Below, piece by piece: positions 21,805 to 33,015 of a stretch of DNA of 64,000 nt. This DNA is from Phytophthora sp. 'mugwort' (Eukaryota > Oomycota > Peronosporomycetes > Peronosporales > Peronosporaceae), in contig JAUCEF010000012.1 of assembly GCA_033558025.1 (NCBI GenBank), positions 992,001 to 1,056,000 of the forward strand. The letters run 5' to 3'. How positions within the stretch are numbered: position 1 is the stretch's first letter; the number at the start of each line of letters is the position of its first letter. The position numbers were made by a program, and so were the translations under genes. The notes beneath the pieces were generated by a model, which worked only from the letters and a program-made list of their open reading frames with translations, ran no database searches and had not been told where the DNA came from.

Positions 21805-24800
21805 ATGTTGTTCTACGAACTCGATGCTCTCAAGCGCCTTAATATCCCAGTCAAGCGATGGGGCTCCTCCTTCCATGTCAAGGTGAAGAACCGAAACGGT
21901 CGCGTCGTAAATATCTCATCATTCGAAAAGGGTAAGAAGCGCGAGCTTCTGTCGAAGCTGTACAAGCTCTCTAAGTCTCGTATCTCGAAACACTTCACCC
22001 CCCAACTACAAGGAGCCTTCCAGCTTCAGCTTTCGTAAGACCAAAGTCTATGATGAATACCTGTACCAGAATTACTCGCGTAAGGACATCATGTTCAACA
22101 TCCGTTCTGTACTGGCTAAGGAGAAAAAAGCCTTCAAGGCTCAAGTACAGCTCGGCTACAAGCTGGTCGACCGAATCACCGGTCTGGAGAGAAACTACCA
22201 GCCATCGACGAATACGGGTGTATTCAACAAGTTGGTTCCAATCAATTCTAAGGCTGATATTGAGAAGAAGATCATGTCTGAGATGGAATCGAAGGATTTT
22301 ACGGAGAGGATCAGCTTTCCTTCTTCGAGCTATCAGCTCAAAGAGATTACCATGGCTAAGATCATAATCTACAAGCGCGACCACACCCTCGGAGATTCGG
22401 AGATATTGTCTCGGCTATTAAGAAAAACAACTTCATCACCAATTTTCCTAAGACAAACAACAATTGTGTATTTTACTGTATCGCCGACCATCTTGAGAAT
22501 GATGCTCGCGCCGATCGAATGATTGGACCGGTCCAAGACCGTATTAAGGAGTATCGTTCATACAAGGTGATCAAGTACGCTACCAAGTTCTTCAAGGAGA
22601 TGCAATCTATCGGTATCATGCAGTTCGATGAGCTGGAAGAATATTTCCAACTCTCGATCAACGTGTTTGAGATGAATCAGAGAACTCTCGAGATTTCGGA
22701 GATTCGTGAATCTGAGAAGAGCTACGAAAACATGATCAACATCCTCGACTACAAGGGACACGCCATGTATATCAAGAACATTGGCACAGTTCTCTCTAAG
22801 TATCCATGCAACGTGTGTGATGCTATCTTCACTACGTATGAGAAGCTTTGGAGCCACAAGAAGACGAAGTGTGAATTTGAGGTCCTCGAATCATTCCTGG
22901 AGGAACCAACCATCTACCAGCCTCAGAAGAACCAAGTGAAGAATCTCCTTACCAAGTATCGAGTCAAGGATGTCGACCATTACATCGACCACTTCATCGT
23001 ATATGATTTTGAAGCTATCTTGATGCCGACAGCTACTCAGCGTAGAGAGAGCAATATCTACACTAATAAGCATATTCCTGTCTCGGTGAGTGTATGAGGC
23101 AGTCGTACAAACGAGGTTCGATGCTTTATCAATGTATCACCTATCCAACTACTTAAGGATATGTTCAATTATATTAGTGGAGTGAGCGATAGGATCGGAC
23201 TATACAACGGACACAAGTTCATGCCTCTCATCGAAGCTATCGATGGTAAGATTAATTATCTGGCAAAGATGAACCCTGGGATCATGGATGGAGTTGATTT
23301 CGGCAACATTAAGAAGATGCGTAAGGAGAAGCCGAAGCTGAAAGCATTTCTCGATAATAACTCACGCTTTGCGAGAGATGAGCCGATCGAGAACATTATC
23401 TATCAAGTCCCAATCGTTGGCTTCAACAGCGGTAGCTATGATATTAACCTCATCAATAATGATCTATTCACCGTTCTGGGTGTTCAGAATATCAAGAACG
23501 TTATCAAGAATCCAAGCTACATGTGTATCTCAGCTAATTCTTACAAGATCCTCGATATCTGCAACTATCTTCCACCAGGAAGGAGCTATGAAAAATATCT
23601 CGAAACGTATCTTGGAGCATGTGATTGCGATGACAAGATTCGTTGCATCTGCGGTTTTAGCAAGGGGATTTTCCCATACGAGCTCATTTCCTTATTCAAA
23701 GTATTTAGTCAGACTTCCATCCCATCAAAGAGAGATTTTGATAACGAGTTTCGAGAAACAGTCATCAGTGAAGATGACTACGAGCGAGTCAAATTCGTTT
23801 GGGAACACTATGAGATGAAGTCAGTGGAAGAGCTATTGATTTGGTACAACAATCTCGATGTCCCGCCATTTGTGAAGGCTTTCCAAGCTCAACGTGAGTT
23901 GTTTAAACGATTTGACCTCGACACCTTCACTGACGGTGTCAGTCTCCCTGGTCTATCCGAAAAGGTTATGTATCAAACCTCCTTCAAGAACCTTGAGAAG
24001 CCACCATTGATTGCAGCGGCACCGTTTAACTCCCTTGAGCAGCGGTACAACGGATACTGTGACCAAGACAAGAAGGCTAAGCGCGAGTTTGGAATGACTA
24101 TGCAGCACGTCGATAAGATACTGAAGAAGCAGAAGTTTCTTCGCGACTCTGTTACTGCCAGCTAACGCCTGAGACCGCATCTGCTGATTGAATCAACAAC
24201 AAGCTTGGACATGAAGATGGCAATGTCCTCATCAGTTGCGTTGCTTGCAACGTAGCATGTAAGGATATGCCTCTGAAAGCGTTCAGATACAAGAAGTTAC
24301 TCGACTTCAGCAACGACAAGCTTATTTACCCAATCGACGCGGAAGAGAAGGAGATCTACCACAAGATGAAGGTTAACATCGCTGGCGGCCCATCAACCAT
24401 ATTCAGTCGATACGCTGCGCAACGAGACGAAGATTCGTGGCGGAAAACTCTGTAAGAAGATCATCGGATGATGCTAATGCCCTTTACCTTTGGGCTCTCG
24501 GGAATGAAATGCCATGCGGACGTCTCACAACGATCGAGGCCTATGAAGGAATCATCGATGATATCAAGGCTGACAAGATCTTTGGGTTTCTCGAGTGTGA
24601 TATCAGAACACCAGAGCACCTCAAAGACTACTTTTCAGAGATGACTCCCATCTTCAAGAATGTTGAGACCGACTGCAACGATCATATCGGATCTCACATG
24701 TACGAGTACAACCAATCCCGTGAGTCAGGTCGCGCAAACCGTCTCGCAAGCTGATTGGAAGCTACTTCGACGAGAAGATCCTGATCTACACAACTCTATC

Positions 24801-25755
24801 AAGTGGTATCTGGAGCATGGCATTGAGATCAACAATACCCTACAGCTTCATCAGGGTAAGCTCTCACCAAGACTTCAAACCATTCCTGGAGGAAGTCTCA
24901 AACGCTTGTCGCGAAGGTGATGTTGATAAGAACAAGGCAATGATTGCTGAGATGGTGAAGCTGGTCGGTAACACGCTTTCGGTCGCTCTGATATGGACAA
25001 GAGCAAACACAAGAGGTTAAGTATGAAAGCTCTGACGCAAAGGTTAGAGCCATCATTGAGAAGCAAAATTTCACAATGTTGAGGAGCTGACTGGCTCATA
25101 CCACGTCAGTCTCAAGAAGCACTGCATCAAGCTCAACAATCCGATCCATCCCTCGATCGCAATCTATCAATTAGCTAAGCTGCGTATGCTCCAGTTCTAC
25201 TACGACTGCATCGACAAATATTTCGATCGCTCTGACTTCCAGTATAAATAAATGGACAGTGATAGTGCTTACATCGCCTTCAGCTGTGAAAATCCTTTCA
25301 GCGAGGCAGTCAAGCCGGAGCTCCAGGATCACTTCAAGCAACACAAGTACGAATGGTTTCCTCGCGATCAGAACTCGGAAGTATCCAAGTTCGACCGTCT
25401 TACACCTGGCCTGTTCAAGGATGAGTGGTAGGGTGATGCTGTGATTTCGCTATCATCCAAGAACTACATCTGCTACATGCCAAATGAGACGTACAAGGTT
25501 AAGGTCTCTGCCAGGGTGTTCAGCAGGGTCACGGTCGCAACAGTGATGTGTTGAACCCTGCTGGATTCGAGTCTGTTGTCAATGATCATATCACTCTCAC
25601 GGGAACCAACAAGGGCTTTCGCATCTGTAAGGAAGCAGAGGTATTATCACCTACACACAGCAGAAGACTGCTCTGAATTATTCGTACGACAGGCGGCAAG
25701 TGCTCTCGGATGGGCTTTCAACGATTTCTCTAGATCTAAAAAGTGTTATAAACAC
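21805..25755 (+). pseudogene. Polinton protein-primed family-B DNA polymerase, frameshifted
   Basis: About 1,300 residues in several frames. The N-terminal region (21805-22990) includes a Cys/His finger-like stretch (YPCNVCDAIFTTYEKLWSHK). Exonuclease motifs follow: I, VYDFEAIL (~23010); II, GFNSGSYDINL (~23420); III, WYNNLDVPPF (~23840). Polymerase motifs: A, DDANALYLWAL (~24470); B, KLVGNT (~24960); C, MDSDSAY (25252). The TGA at 23095 keeps the frame open on both sides, so it is a single nonsense mutation; frameshifts are seen near 22010, 22400, 24160, 24430, 24740, 24980 and 25530. The order matches DNA_pol_B_2 enzymes that start synthesis from a protein primer. Confidence 0.85.
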
Positions 25756-25784
25756 ATATCTTTTTTTATATATAGGTGGTTACG

Positions 25785-26006
25785 ATGGAACTACTCTCCG
25801 AACTCTACAATGATCCCAAAACATGTTTCGTCGGTGTCTAGGGCCTGTATGAGAAGGCTAAAAGCATTGACAGCTCAATCCGTCTCAAGGATGTGAAAAC
25901 ATGGTACGCGAGCAACGCTGATACTCAACAGTTTCAGGATCAACGACGCCGCTTCGATCAGTTCCACATCGCAAGCAACAGTCCAGATTCATGGCAGATG
26001 GACTTA
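25785..26006 (+). pseudogene. Polinton integrase N-terminal part with first catalytic Asp
   Basis: ATG at 25785 gives MELLSELYNDPKTCFVGV, one TAG (near 25839), then LYEKAKSIDSSIRLKDVKTW and FDQFHIASNSPDSWQMDL. The Trp-Gln-x-Asp block is the first catalytic motif of retrovirus-type integrases. Integrase similarity then stops, exactly where the minus-strand integrase core at 21415 begins. The two fragments do not overlap and together give one integrase. It lies only ~30 bp after the polymerase end. Confidence 0.72.
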
Positions 26007-26131
26007 AATCGACATTTATACTCCAAAGCGGTTGTGTAGCAACAGCTCTTGTCGGGACGACACCAAGTCCTATCGGAAGGTACATAACATTCTATCTTCT
26101 CATTACCTCTGATAAGATCACCTTCACATTT

Positions 26132-26558
26132 CTAATGACCTAATTTTCTCCGAACGATCGGGTATTCCCTCTGATCCTTGAACCAAGTAAATTCCATCAA
26201 TCTAATACAATATGTCCGATCCTTAAGCATGTCTTCGATGGATGCATACTTTGAGTTGAACGATAGCTGAACCATGATTAATTCGAGTGCTATATATGGG
26301 ATCTTTTCCGTCTTATACCACAAGATCTCGAGAAAAAAAGGATTGGTTGAATGATTACGCATTTCATTTGTAGCTCTCTATCTTCTGAAGAGCTGGAGAT
26401 CTCCAAGCATGACCGTTCTCCGATTCTGGCATCGATGAAGACCATGGTGTATGTCTTTTTGTCTTACAATGATGAGCGTAACTCCACCCTTTTCCGATAT
26501 AACCGCAAGGACATGAGACCTCCTCACAGAGGTCAGCTTTGAAAATATTGAACATCAT
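26132..26558 (-). pseudogene. Small zinc-finger-like Polinton protein, frameshifted
   Basis: Starts MMFNIFKADLCEEVSCPCGY at 26558, with CPCGYIGKGWSYAHHCKTKR giving a C-x-C ... HH/H pattern like a single zinc finger. After a frame change, a downstream frame at 26362-26132 reads YIALELIMVQLSFNSKYASI and could be its C-terminal part or a neighbour. This is the gene nearest the 26851-27058 terminus. Confidence 0.4.
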
Positions 26559-26743
26559 CTTCTCAGCTTTCTCAGCATTTCAAACATTTGGAGCAGACAT
26601 TACCATTCTTGAGAATGAAATTATACATTTCTGCTTGTTCAGTAGTCGAAGTGGTAGTAATATATTATATCTTTAACATTCATCTGTTTAAATAGGATGG
26701 AAAAAGTTATTCAAATATTGTTCCTCATTTGTGCTATATGATC

Positions 26744-26956
26744 GGTGCTCTACCTCCTTCACAGTGATAAAATATTTTCCTCTTGATATTGACTATGTTA
26801 TAGGTGCTTTAACTCCTTCACAGCTTTTTTTTTAGGGTACTCCCTTTTGATGTGAGAGCTCGAGAATATTTTTTGATTGTGTCAGATGCTATAAAATTCT
26901 CAAAAATAGCTCATATGAATATTAGCAATAGGAATGGTGCTCTGTCTCTTCCACAG
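26744..26956 (+). repeat. Three copies of a GGTGCTYTRNCTCYTYCACAG motif
   Basis: Copies at 26744-26764, 26803-26823 and 26936-26956, the last inside the terminal repeat. A fourth copy is in the other terminal repeat near 35312-35332. Recurrence next to the ends suggests a protein-binding site, such as for integrase or the terminal protein, but this is not shown. Confidence 0.6.
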
Positions 26957-27058
26957 CGAAAAGGTGAAACTTTGTTGTGATGGTATAGACGGGGCTATTG
27001 GGCGGGTTTATGCTCGATGTGTTAAAAACGGTAGGATAAACGGTTGTTACGCACTACT
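26851..27058 (+). repeat. Polinton terminal repeat, now in direct orientation
   Basis: This ~208-bp sequence matches 35229-35438, including TAGCTCATATGAATATTAGC and AAACGGTAGGATAAACGGTT, and ends in CACTACT. Polinton ends normally start AG and end CT, as here. It reads in the same direction as the copy at 35438, which is abnormal for terminal inverted repeats. Confidence 0.88.
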
Positions 27059-27064
27059 GATGAT
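27059..27064. repeat. Target-site duplication, copy 1 (GATGAT)
   Basis: The six bases immediately outside the terminus. They are the reverse complement of ATCATC at 35439-35444, as expected if this end was flipped after a 6-bp duplicating insertion. Six bp is the usual Polinton duplication length. Confidence 0.75.
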
Positions 27065-29256
27065 TGTCAAATGTCGTTCAGCCCGTAAAACGGACCGTAA
27101 ACACCTGCTCCTCCTCGTTCCATGTTATGGCGGTCTTAGTGGCAGCCTTGCACTCTGTATACTTGTTGAATAAAACAATGCTCTGCGCAGACCCGTACTA
27201 AGACACTTCCGTCACCATTCTTGGGTGCAGATCGGCTTGACCCCAAAGGTCTTGGAGCTCATGTGCCGAGCTAGCGCCAACTTGAGCGCGGATTTCTGTG
27301 TTTTCACCGGTTTGGAGTCAATCGAGGTGTAGCTGTATCTACTGTCAAGCCTCTGGAACCACCTGCGGTGATCAAGGAGGCGAAGAAGCGACGGAAGCAC
27401 CGTACGAAAAACAACGTTGGAGTGGAGAAAGAGAGTTGTCACTTCGAGGTTCCTCCATCTGTTGAACATTGCCCCGAGAGACCAAGGCGAGTTCGGCTCC
27501 CCAAGGCTTGTCGCCGGGATTACGTCGCTAACATCTGTAGCTACAAGTCGCAAGGTATGAAAATTTATCATGTCGACGAAATAACACTGACACAAGACAC
27601 TCAGTAATATCATACTGAACAAGATTGATATGGTTCGATCTTACTTCGATATCTTAATGGAATTTTTTTCGACATTTCGACATTTCGAAAACCTAAAACA
27701 TGAACTTGGCACCCTTTCCCTCCCTTCTTCCGTTCTTGCAAGATTCACTGGCTCTCATATGGAGATTCGCGTTTGGACCTCAAGTGACGTATTGAACTGT
27801 TGCCGATGTACGTGCAATCGATAGCGACGCTTCCCGTGTATATTTGACACTAAATGAGTTGCTGCATAATCCTGTTACGCTCTCGACGCAACGTTTAGTG
27901 CATTGCGTTCAATAGCCGCGTAACCAGAATCAATCTCTTCACCCTCAAATACTTCACCAAGAAATTCGCTTCACAGCGATGAAGTCGGAGCACAATCAAC
28001 ACCATCCCCGGGGTCTCCATTGTCGCTAACCTCATCTGCATCCACCGCTCCGCACAGTTGAGGTGACGGGTGAATATACTAGAGCTGATTGCTGCATCAA
28101 GAATTATTTCTCTCTCACATGGAGATATCATGATTTTGTTGCCGAATCATGAGATGCATCAGCATCCGTTTTGGCGCGTTGGCGAAAATGCTTAGCGAAA
28201 ATCAAGCGCCTTGCTTGCAGCCATGCGGTTATGTTTTACCGTGTGGATGATTCCAAGTTCGTCAAAGTACGAGGCCGTATTTACTGCATTAGATAACACT
28301 CTCATTGCGAGTTTCGGAAGCTGGCTCTTCGGACGTTCCGTCGCAATGCACTCCCAATATGGATATGGGTTTCGAGAAACTCGCTGGGTTCCGTTCGCGT
28401 AAATCTTCCCTTCGTCCAGGATAGCATGTCACGCCTAATCTCGTCGATGTCGTCTGTATTGAATAACTTACGATAGTGGTAAACGACAATCTTGCACAGC
28501 GTTGCCAATCCGTAAGACGACCATATCGGGCACTTTCTTCGAATGCTCCAGATTACCAGGATGCAATGCAAACCCCGCATGAAAAAGGGTTGTCCGCACT
28601 GCACCCAACGACCCTTAATACAATTAAACAGGTTTCACGGTGGACGAGATGTCGCTGTAATCCTCCGTGTATGTCGCGAAAAAAAAGACGACATCGCCAA
28701 CCGTATTTTGGTCGCACTGTAGTCAATACGGTGGAACCGACAGTAATGCAAACACTGCTTCAGCTTCTTGATCCTTAGTGAGCGTTGTGCACGCATCTGG
28801 CGATGTGACTAACATAGCTGCGCGGTCTGCCAACGATAGCGTTCGGTGGAGTCGCGGTTACCTCATTATCATAATCAGCCCTGCATTATCGATATTTGCA
28901 GCCACCTACCGTCCTTTCCATACCCGTCCGTTGTTTGAAGTGTCTTGCTTCTGGGCAAGGTGAAAGCCCGCCCGCTGTATCGTGATTTTACTTTGATATA
29001 GGGTAGCTTGACTCGTCGGCGCTGGACTTGACTCTTTGTCGGCTCGCCCCGACGTTCAACCTGGTGCAGCTGCCAGCCTTGGTGCCGCTGTCGGAAGTGG
29101 ACGCAGATCATGTGCCGATGCTACTCCTGACCCCGACGCTGTTGCCAGGCTCGACGCTGGTCGGACCTGGCGCGGCTGCTGGACTCCGTGCCGCAGTACA
29201 CCGACGATGATACCAAATTTGATTGGTGTGGCATTATCATTCCACACCTCCATGCT
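27065..29256. other. Inverted left flank of the Polinton insertion; repeat debris
   Basis: By the inversion model this is host DNA that originally lay left of the element. It holds partial frames (for example minus 28604-28302 with SYGLATLCKIVVYHYRKLF, and plus 27368-27607, Arg/Lys-rich) that look like decayed repeat proteins, but I recognise no family. The end at 29,000-29,230 is GC-rich. Confidence 0.45.
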
Positions 29257-30618
29257 TCACCGCCATGAACCAAATAGAGCACTGCTGTTATCTACGATAT
29301 GAAACAGACTCGTTGGAGACGTCGCGTTTAATCTTAGGCGGGCATGATAGGTAGTGCGTATTTGTTCATCGACCGATCCGTTTTGAGCATTAATGTTTTT
29401 TGTGGCGAATATCAGATTACCACCAGCTGCTGGGGCGGCAGCGCCTCGCTCAAAGCAGATAGCCGCACCGGTTGAATATACAGTGTCTGCATCAGCAATG
29501 GCTGAACATACATGACAAGGTAACATTGGAACTTTAACAGCAAATGAGAAAAAAGAAGCTAAGAAATAAAAAATTTCATATGAAAAATTAAAATTAATAT
29601 CTGATAATCAGTAATTCCAATGCTCATTCCTGTAGTAGAGATATCACGAGATCTACTTGTGGAGCGTCTGCGTTCCTAAGAGAGATACAGTCGAGTTTGA
29701 CTTCAGTCGGATATTAGCAATTCCGCTAATGCCGGAAGCGCTATTCAGAACCAGGGCCTTGCTCGGTTCAGCTACTCCAGGACTCATTACGTTGATATCG
29801 GCAATCACCCGACCATTAATACATAGGCTCGAACAGTTGAAAGCTCCATTGACGTCAAGCTTGTAGCTTGTGGATACTCCAATCTTATTGATCGAAATAT
29901 TGCCTGACGCATCCATGAGCAATCGATCAGAGTTTCCGTATCACCAAAAATAGCAATTTGCTGTGGTTGCACTCGAACTACCGCGAACCTCCTGCTTCAT
30001 CTGATAGTAGCTGACGATGTTCATAGAGACTGAAAATGTCATATTATCATTTGGATCACGAGAGCTTTGCTAGTGCTTCCTCCTGAAAACGAGAGGTGCC
30101 GAAGACCAGTGATATCATAGCCGGCATCAGACACCAGAGGTTTGCTTGGTTCAACTACACCAAGTGTTGTCAGCGATAATTGAGGAACGAGCGATAGATC
30201 AGCTTGGGTAACATTGACGTATAGGCTCGTGCAATTGAACGCTCCATTAACGGTATCAGCGCCCAGAGCCTTGCTTGGTTCGACTATACCTAAACTGGTC
30301 GAGTACCGGCTGATATCATAAGCAACGCCATCCTGCTTGTACGAGATAGAATCGATGCTATTGAGAGTCGCGATCTCTTTGTTAGAATTCAATATGATAG
30401 CATTACATGGTGTTGCTTGACCGGGTGAGGCTGATAGCAAAGATAAAATTGCTTAGGTCGACGCTTGTACCGTTGAGAGTTAGTAATACACAATCGAGAG
30501 AATTGATACCTCCAATGTCTCGATTTGAATCAACGACGAGAGCTGACATGGGCGTTGCTTCTCCCACAGTGATCCCAGAAATATTACTTAACATATCATC
30601 GCCCGCGATCCTGATCAA
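29257..30618 (-). pseudogene. Fibre protein N-terminal repeat region, frameshifted and cut
   Basis: Minus-strand frames 30618-30403, 30440-30039, 29922-29653 and 29526-29257 share a repeated unit of ~60-70 residues with the signature GxxxPSKALVxDxxxDIxG, e.g. LGVVEPSKPLVSDAGYDITG, GVAEPSKALVLNSASGISG and LGIVEPSKALGADT. The last segment, GAAICFERGAAAP ... DEQIRTTYHARLRLNATSPT, is the pre-S74 region of virus fibres. The gene stops at 29257 without an S74 domain, which is found at 16830-17530 on the plus strand. Fibre repeats of this kind are known from large DNA virus and phage tail fibres. Confidence 0.68.
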
Positions 30619-30629
30619 GAGCTATACAA

Positions 30630-31084
30630 TTATATGAAGGACAAATTGAATGGCTTCATAACGCTGTATGAGCCATCAGCTGCACCTCGGTTGATGATAT
30701 TCAGAAAGATTCCAGAGGTGGCATCCAGCTCGTCATCATTGATGACTACGCTCGGATAAGAAGCTTCAGAAGGATCTATTCAGTCATTACTTCATCCGCG
30801 GTCGCCACAAACGGTTCTCAACACTATTTCTGACGCATTCGTGGTTCAGCATGGACAAGCTTATTAGGCTCAACTCAGAGTACCTCTGGATCCTCAAGGC
30901 AAACAGCAGACGAGACTTAAGAATGGTTATCAGCGACTTCAGTCTCCCAGGAATTACGCTTGAGAAGCTAATTAGCGCTTACAATGAAGCCACTAAAGAA
31001 AAAGGTCAAGCATTGTTGACCGACAATGTTAGAGGCGTATTGAGATATAATTTTAGCGAACATGAAATTAGTTTCAATGATTGA
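30630..31084 (+). pseudogene. Polinton FtsK/HerA-type packaging ATPase, C-terminal part
   Basis: The Walker B segment LVIIDDY (~30730) is followed after a frameshift by a virus ATPase C-terminal region: YFIRGRHKRFSTLFLTHSWF, then MDKLIRLNSEYLWILKANSR and a closing ALLTDNVRGVLRYNFSEHE. The P-loop (Walker A) part is not found upstream, where the opposite-strand fibre gene lies, so the gene has lost its N-terminal part. The family pumps the genome into the capsid. Confidence 0.68.
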
Positions 31085-31097
31085 ATATACAAAATTC

Positions 31098-31894
31098 ATG
31101 TCGAATATCATTACCCTATCTACCCGCCATCTCATTTCCAATGGATTCAACAACATGCTCCGATACGAGTTCCCTGGCAGCTCTGTCGAGTTCGTCAATA
31201 CCGAAATTGCTATCCACAGCATCAACGTGTATAATTCTCAAACCAATATCGACTCCACTTCATATGGCAATAATTCTTTCAAGATTTTGATGCCAACCGG
31301 CACTGACTACTCGACGATCCAGATCGTACTTTGTGACGGATATTACAGCTATGCCAATATCAATGCATCTGTTCAAGCAGCGATGATGAGCGCCGGAGCG
31401 TACCTGATCAATGCTGATGGCGACAATGTGTTTTATTTTAAGTTGTCTGAGAACCCTACATTCTACTCCTGCCAGGCTGATCTCTCGCCGTGCCGACGAC
31501 CCTTCCTTCGGGCTAGTCTCGACCGCCTACTGGGCTATACTCGGACAGCAGCTCTGGATTACCGCTTGAGTTCTTGTGCGTTCCCAAGATCGATATTGAT
31601 AGCGAGTTCGGAAAGGTCATTGGATTCGAGCTTGGTACGTTCCCAACTCAGAGCTTATATGCATTACAGTCGATCCTATCGCCGATCGCGCCTCAAATCA
31701 ATCCCGTATCAAGCTATCAGCTGCGATGCTCGCTCGTTTCCAACCCCTGCTGCGTCCTTGATGATGTATTAACTACCTTCAACACAGCAGGCACCACAAT
31801 TGGTCGGCTTGTAAGCTATCAACCTAACGAGTTCAACTGGGCTAATATCCCGAATGGAAGCTACGCCTCGGTGACGCTGACGATTGTAGATTAG
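31098..31894 (+). pseudogene. Polinton minor capsid (penton-like) protein, frameshifted
   Basis: Starts MSNIITLSTRHLISNGFNNM at 31098. Beta-rich sequence such as SVEFVNTEIAIHSINVYNSQ and YYSYANINASVQAAMM fits the single-jelly-roll minor capsid protein of Polintons (the strand that ends in N, then a phi-x-I-N pattern). A frameshift near 31480 moves the C-terminal half to the frame ending at 31894 (IGFELGTFPTQSLYAL ... SYQLRCSLV ... YASVTLTIVD). It follows the ATPase directly on the same strand, and its family neighbours agree. Confidence 0.6.
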
Positions 31895-31967
31895 GACGAA
31901 CGATTTGCTCGACTGAACGAAACGAACATGCTGATCAACTTAATTATTCGACAAAAAAGTAAAGCAT

Positions 31968-31985
31968 TATATATATATATATATA
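31968..31985. repeat. (TA)n microsatellite
   Basis: About nine TA units between the convergent minor capsid gene and the small minus-strand gene. Confidence 0.8.
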
Positions 31986-32029
31986 ATCTAAAACTCCCCC
32001 CTGAGCCACCAGAGCTCTTAGAGCTACCA

Positions 32030-32302
32030 CTACTCTTGCGCATCGCGGAGTCGCGCCATCTTCGCCTTCATTTCCGGATAACCCTTGGCGAGGCTCAAGC
32101 GTCGCGAGGGCTTAGCCTCGGCAACTCCGACTCCTGTAAATTTCTTCAACGCTTGGCGAGCAATGCCAACGAGAGCCGGTTCGCGACCCGTCAATGCTAC
32201 GTAGGCAGATCCCATGCTGGCGAGTCCGTCTGCGGCAGCCGATAGAGCAGGATTGATTACTGGTTTCCAAGCACTCTTGAGTCCAGCCCAGATCTTTTCC
32301 AT
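32030..32302 (-). CDS. Small Ala/Lys-rich Polinton protein with amphipathic N-terminus
   Basis: 90 residues starting MEKIWAGLKSAWKPVINPAL, with an Ala/Gly-rich middle and a basic helix (KPSRRLSLAKG). An amphipathic N-terminus plus basic tail is reminiscent of adenovirus pVI-type membrane-active cement proteins, but I see no direct similarity. It overlaps the upstream gene by about 46 bp in another frame. A Ser/Gly-rich segment in another frame just after the stop suggests the original C-terminus was longer. Confidence 0.4.
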   Translation of the reverse strand: MEKIWAGLKSAWKPVINPALSAAADGLASMGSAYVALTGREPALVGIARQALKKFTGVGVAEAKPSRRLSLAKGYPEMKAKMARLRDAQE

Positions 32303-32555
32303 ACAGACGAACCTTGAACACTGCCCACAATAGTTTCCATTGGGTAATCAATTCCGTGCGGAGTAATAGTGATGCGAACGCCTCTGTTAGCTTTCTTAGC
32401 TTTCACAACCTTAGCGTACGATCCTGGGTGTAAATGTAAGTTGCGCCAGAGCTAGCCAGATCAGCTTTGGTCAGCTGCAGGTTGCCGGACTGGGCAGCCT
32501 TAATGAGGCAAGCCGCTGGGATAGCATCGGAAATGGATAGTTCGTTGTAAAGCAT
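32257..32555 (-). pseudogene. Small basic Polinton protein, frameshifted
   Basis: ATG at 32555 (MLYNELSISDAIPAACLIKA). A frameshift near 32415 is followed by YAKVVKAKKANRGVRITITP and a stop at 32257. The Lys-rich middle could bind DNA, as core proteins do. Family not recognised. Same strand and close spacing as the protease gene upstream. Confidence 0.45.
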
Positions 32556-32632
32556 GATTGATATATTAGCTTGAGAGTTAAAAACCTTAAAAAATTAAAT
32601 AACATCAATATCCAAATCCATGAACCTATCCA

Positions 32633-32983
32633 TTAGATGCATTTTTTGTGCTGGCGACAATAGAGCCACAAGAGGCACCAGACTCCACAATATTCCGCTG
32701 TGGAAGCTTAAGTCTGCCTGTCAAAATACGGGGGATTTCCTAACGCGGTCGGAGGTGGGACGCCCATGCTATCGAAGTAGCTACCATCACATACAGCGAC
32801 CCAATGTCCGACTCCAGGGCTCGTTCTAAGCAGTACCAGATGGCTTCCCTTCGCGGGGAGCAGGCGTTCGATCTCGGAAAGCTCGACTATGCCATCAATC
32901 CTTACTCCGATGCGCTTGCTCAGCTCGATTAGATCGTGATCAGAGGTGACACCTTTGACTAACTCCATTAAGTATTTTCTCAC
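32633..32983 (-). pseudogene. Polinton adenain-like cysteine protease, one nonsense codon
   Basis: 116 codons starting MRKYLMELVKGV. The His block is GVGHWVAVCDGSYFDSMG, as in adenovirus-type (C5/Ulp1-like) proteases where HW and an FDSxG segment follow each other. A TAA at 32708-32710 then interrupts. The same frame continues to AEYCGVWCLLWLYC, which holds the catalytic Cys (CG), and ends at 32633. Only this one stop breaks it. These enzymes mature capsid proteins. Confidence 0.72.
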
Positions 32984-33015
32984 CAGAATATATCAGCCGC
33001 AATATACTTCCAGCC

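Larger units (their letters stand above)
16830..27058. mobile_element. Polinton/Maverick, inverted portion (polymerase, integrase, fibre end, left terminus)
   Basis: This block carries the S74-type fibre end, integrase core with chromodomain, family-B polymerase, integrase N-terminal part and one terminal repeat ending CACTACT at 27058. It is inverted relative to the capsid half at 29257-35438: the terminal repeat here points the same way as the one at 35438, and the fibre gene is split between the two blocks. Together they make ~16.4 kb, a normal Polinton size. The left breakpoint (~16.83 kb) is placed only to about ±50 bp. Confidence 0.8.

Noticed and set aside
27065..29256. A second Polinton between the two terminal repeats
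   Set aside because: No Polinton genes are found here and only one full gene set exists across both blocks; the inversion model explains the repeat orientation with a single element.
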